Source: SABY01 sp964612515 (GTDB lineage Bacteria; Bacteroidota; Bacteroidia; Bacteroidales; 4484-276). From it: a stretch of DNA of 5,287 bases. The stretch spans positions 1-5,287 of the forward strand of contig CAZTCX010000223.1 in assembly GCA_964612515.1 (NCBI GenBank), given 5' to 3'. The notes below the pieces were generated by a model. It searched no databases. It was not told the origin of the DNA and was given only the letters and a program-made list of their open reading frames with translations. A program made the translations under genes and the position numbers. Positions 5,185 through 5,287 of this stretch are shown piece after piece. Position 1 is the first letter of the stretch, and each line of letters starts with the position of its first letter.

Positions 5185-5287
5185 TTTACAGGATTTTGTG
5201 AAAATCAAAAATATTTTTACCGAAATTCATTTAGTAATTAAAAACATTATGCCTAAATTTGCCGCACTACAAAAAAGAGTTCTAATG
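5180..5287 (+). repeat. Conserved promoter/leader block, copy 2 (reaches window edge)
   Basis: This 108-bp stretch is the second copy of the block at 2041-2151, roughly 85% identical by hand count. Differences are scattered single bases plus a 3-base shortening of an A-run. It ends with the same ...TTCTAATG, and the ATG (5285-5287) is the last codon in the window. Whether similarity continues beyond it cannot be seen. The spread of point changes points to an old duplication or a dispersed family rather than a recent copy or assembly artefact. Confidence 0.85.
5254..5261 (+). promoter_or_regulatory. -7 box of leader copy 2 (TAAATTTG)
   Basis: TAAATTTG matches TAnnTTTG exactly although two of its bases (the nn positions) differ from copy 1, so the constrained bases have been kept. 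The -33 position corresponding to TTG in copy 1 reads TTA here, so this promoter may be weaker. It points out of the window, to a gene that is not visible. Confidence 0.55.

Noticed and set aside
5285..5287. Start codon of a further gene at the window edge
   Set aside because: Only three bases are visible. In copy 1 the equivalent ATG does not open a convincing gene, so no coding feature was called.
1..5287. tRNA, rRNA, CRISPR array, transposase, integrase or toxin-antitoxin genes
   Set aside because: No direct-repeat/spacer pattern, RNA-gene signature or matching protein motif was seen on either strand.

Overview
The window looks like chromosomal DNA of a member of the Bacteroidota. Three things support this: -7 boxes of the form TAnnTTTG sit just upstream of several start codons, a secreted protein carries a typical type IX secretion (T9SS) C-terminal sorting domain, and a GC-rich intergenic palindrome contains a CCCCTAAAGGGG core. 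The genus cannot be told from this stretch. Every convincing gene is on the + strand.

The left part (1-1961) holds three small genes. A pure pyrimidine tract (31-157) runs directly into a promoter box, followed by a 142-residue four-helix membrane protein. A nested GC-rich palindrome (703-800) separates this from a second membrane protein of 148 residues with the same layout, so the two look like diverged tandem paralogues. Next comes a 194-residue HD-domain phosphohydrolase with its own -7 box. These genes are relatively GC-rich.

The right part (about 1962-5287) is different and more interesting. It holds a cassette: an inverted repeat, a conserved promoter/leader block of about 110 bp, a leader of about 300 nt with no clear gene, a 340-residue lipoprotein of unrecognised function, a perfect 13-bp hairpin, and a 483-residue T9SS-exported protein with propeller-like repeats. 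After the stop codon come two adjacent inverted repeats of nearly identical length (81 and 82 nt). They share arm ends but have different, fully compensated 5-nt cores. Then a second copy of the promoter/leader block runs to the window's last base, where its conserved ATG is cut off. The layout suggests the start of another cassette of the same kind beyond the edge.

The lipoprotein and the T9SS protein are adjacent, in the same direction and both predicted to be envelope or surface proteins. They probably work together at the cell surface, but nothing in the sequence shows a substrate. The most unusual signals are the duplicated leader block and the paired inverted repeats with covarying cores and complementary loop segments.
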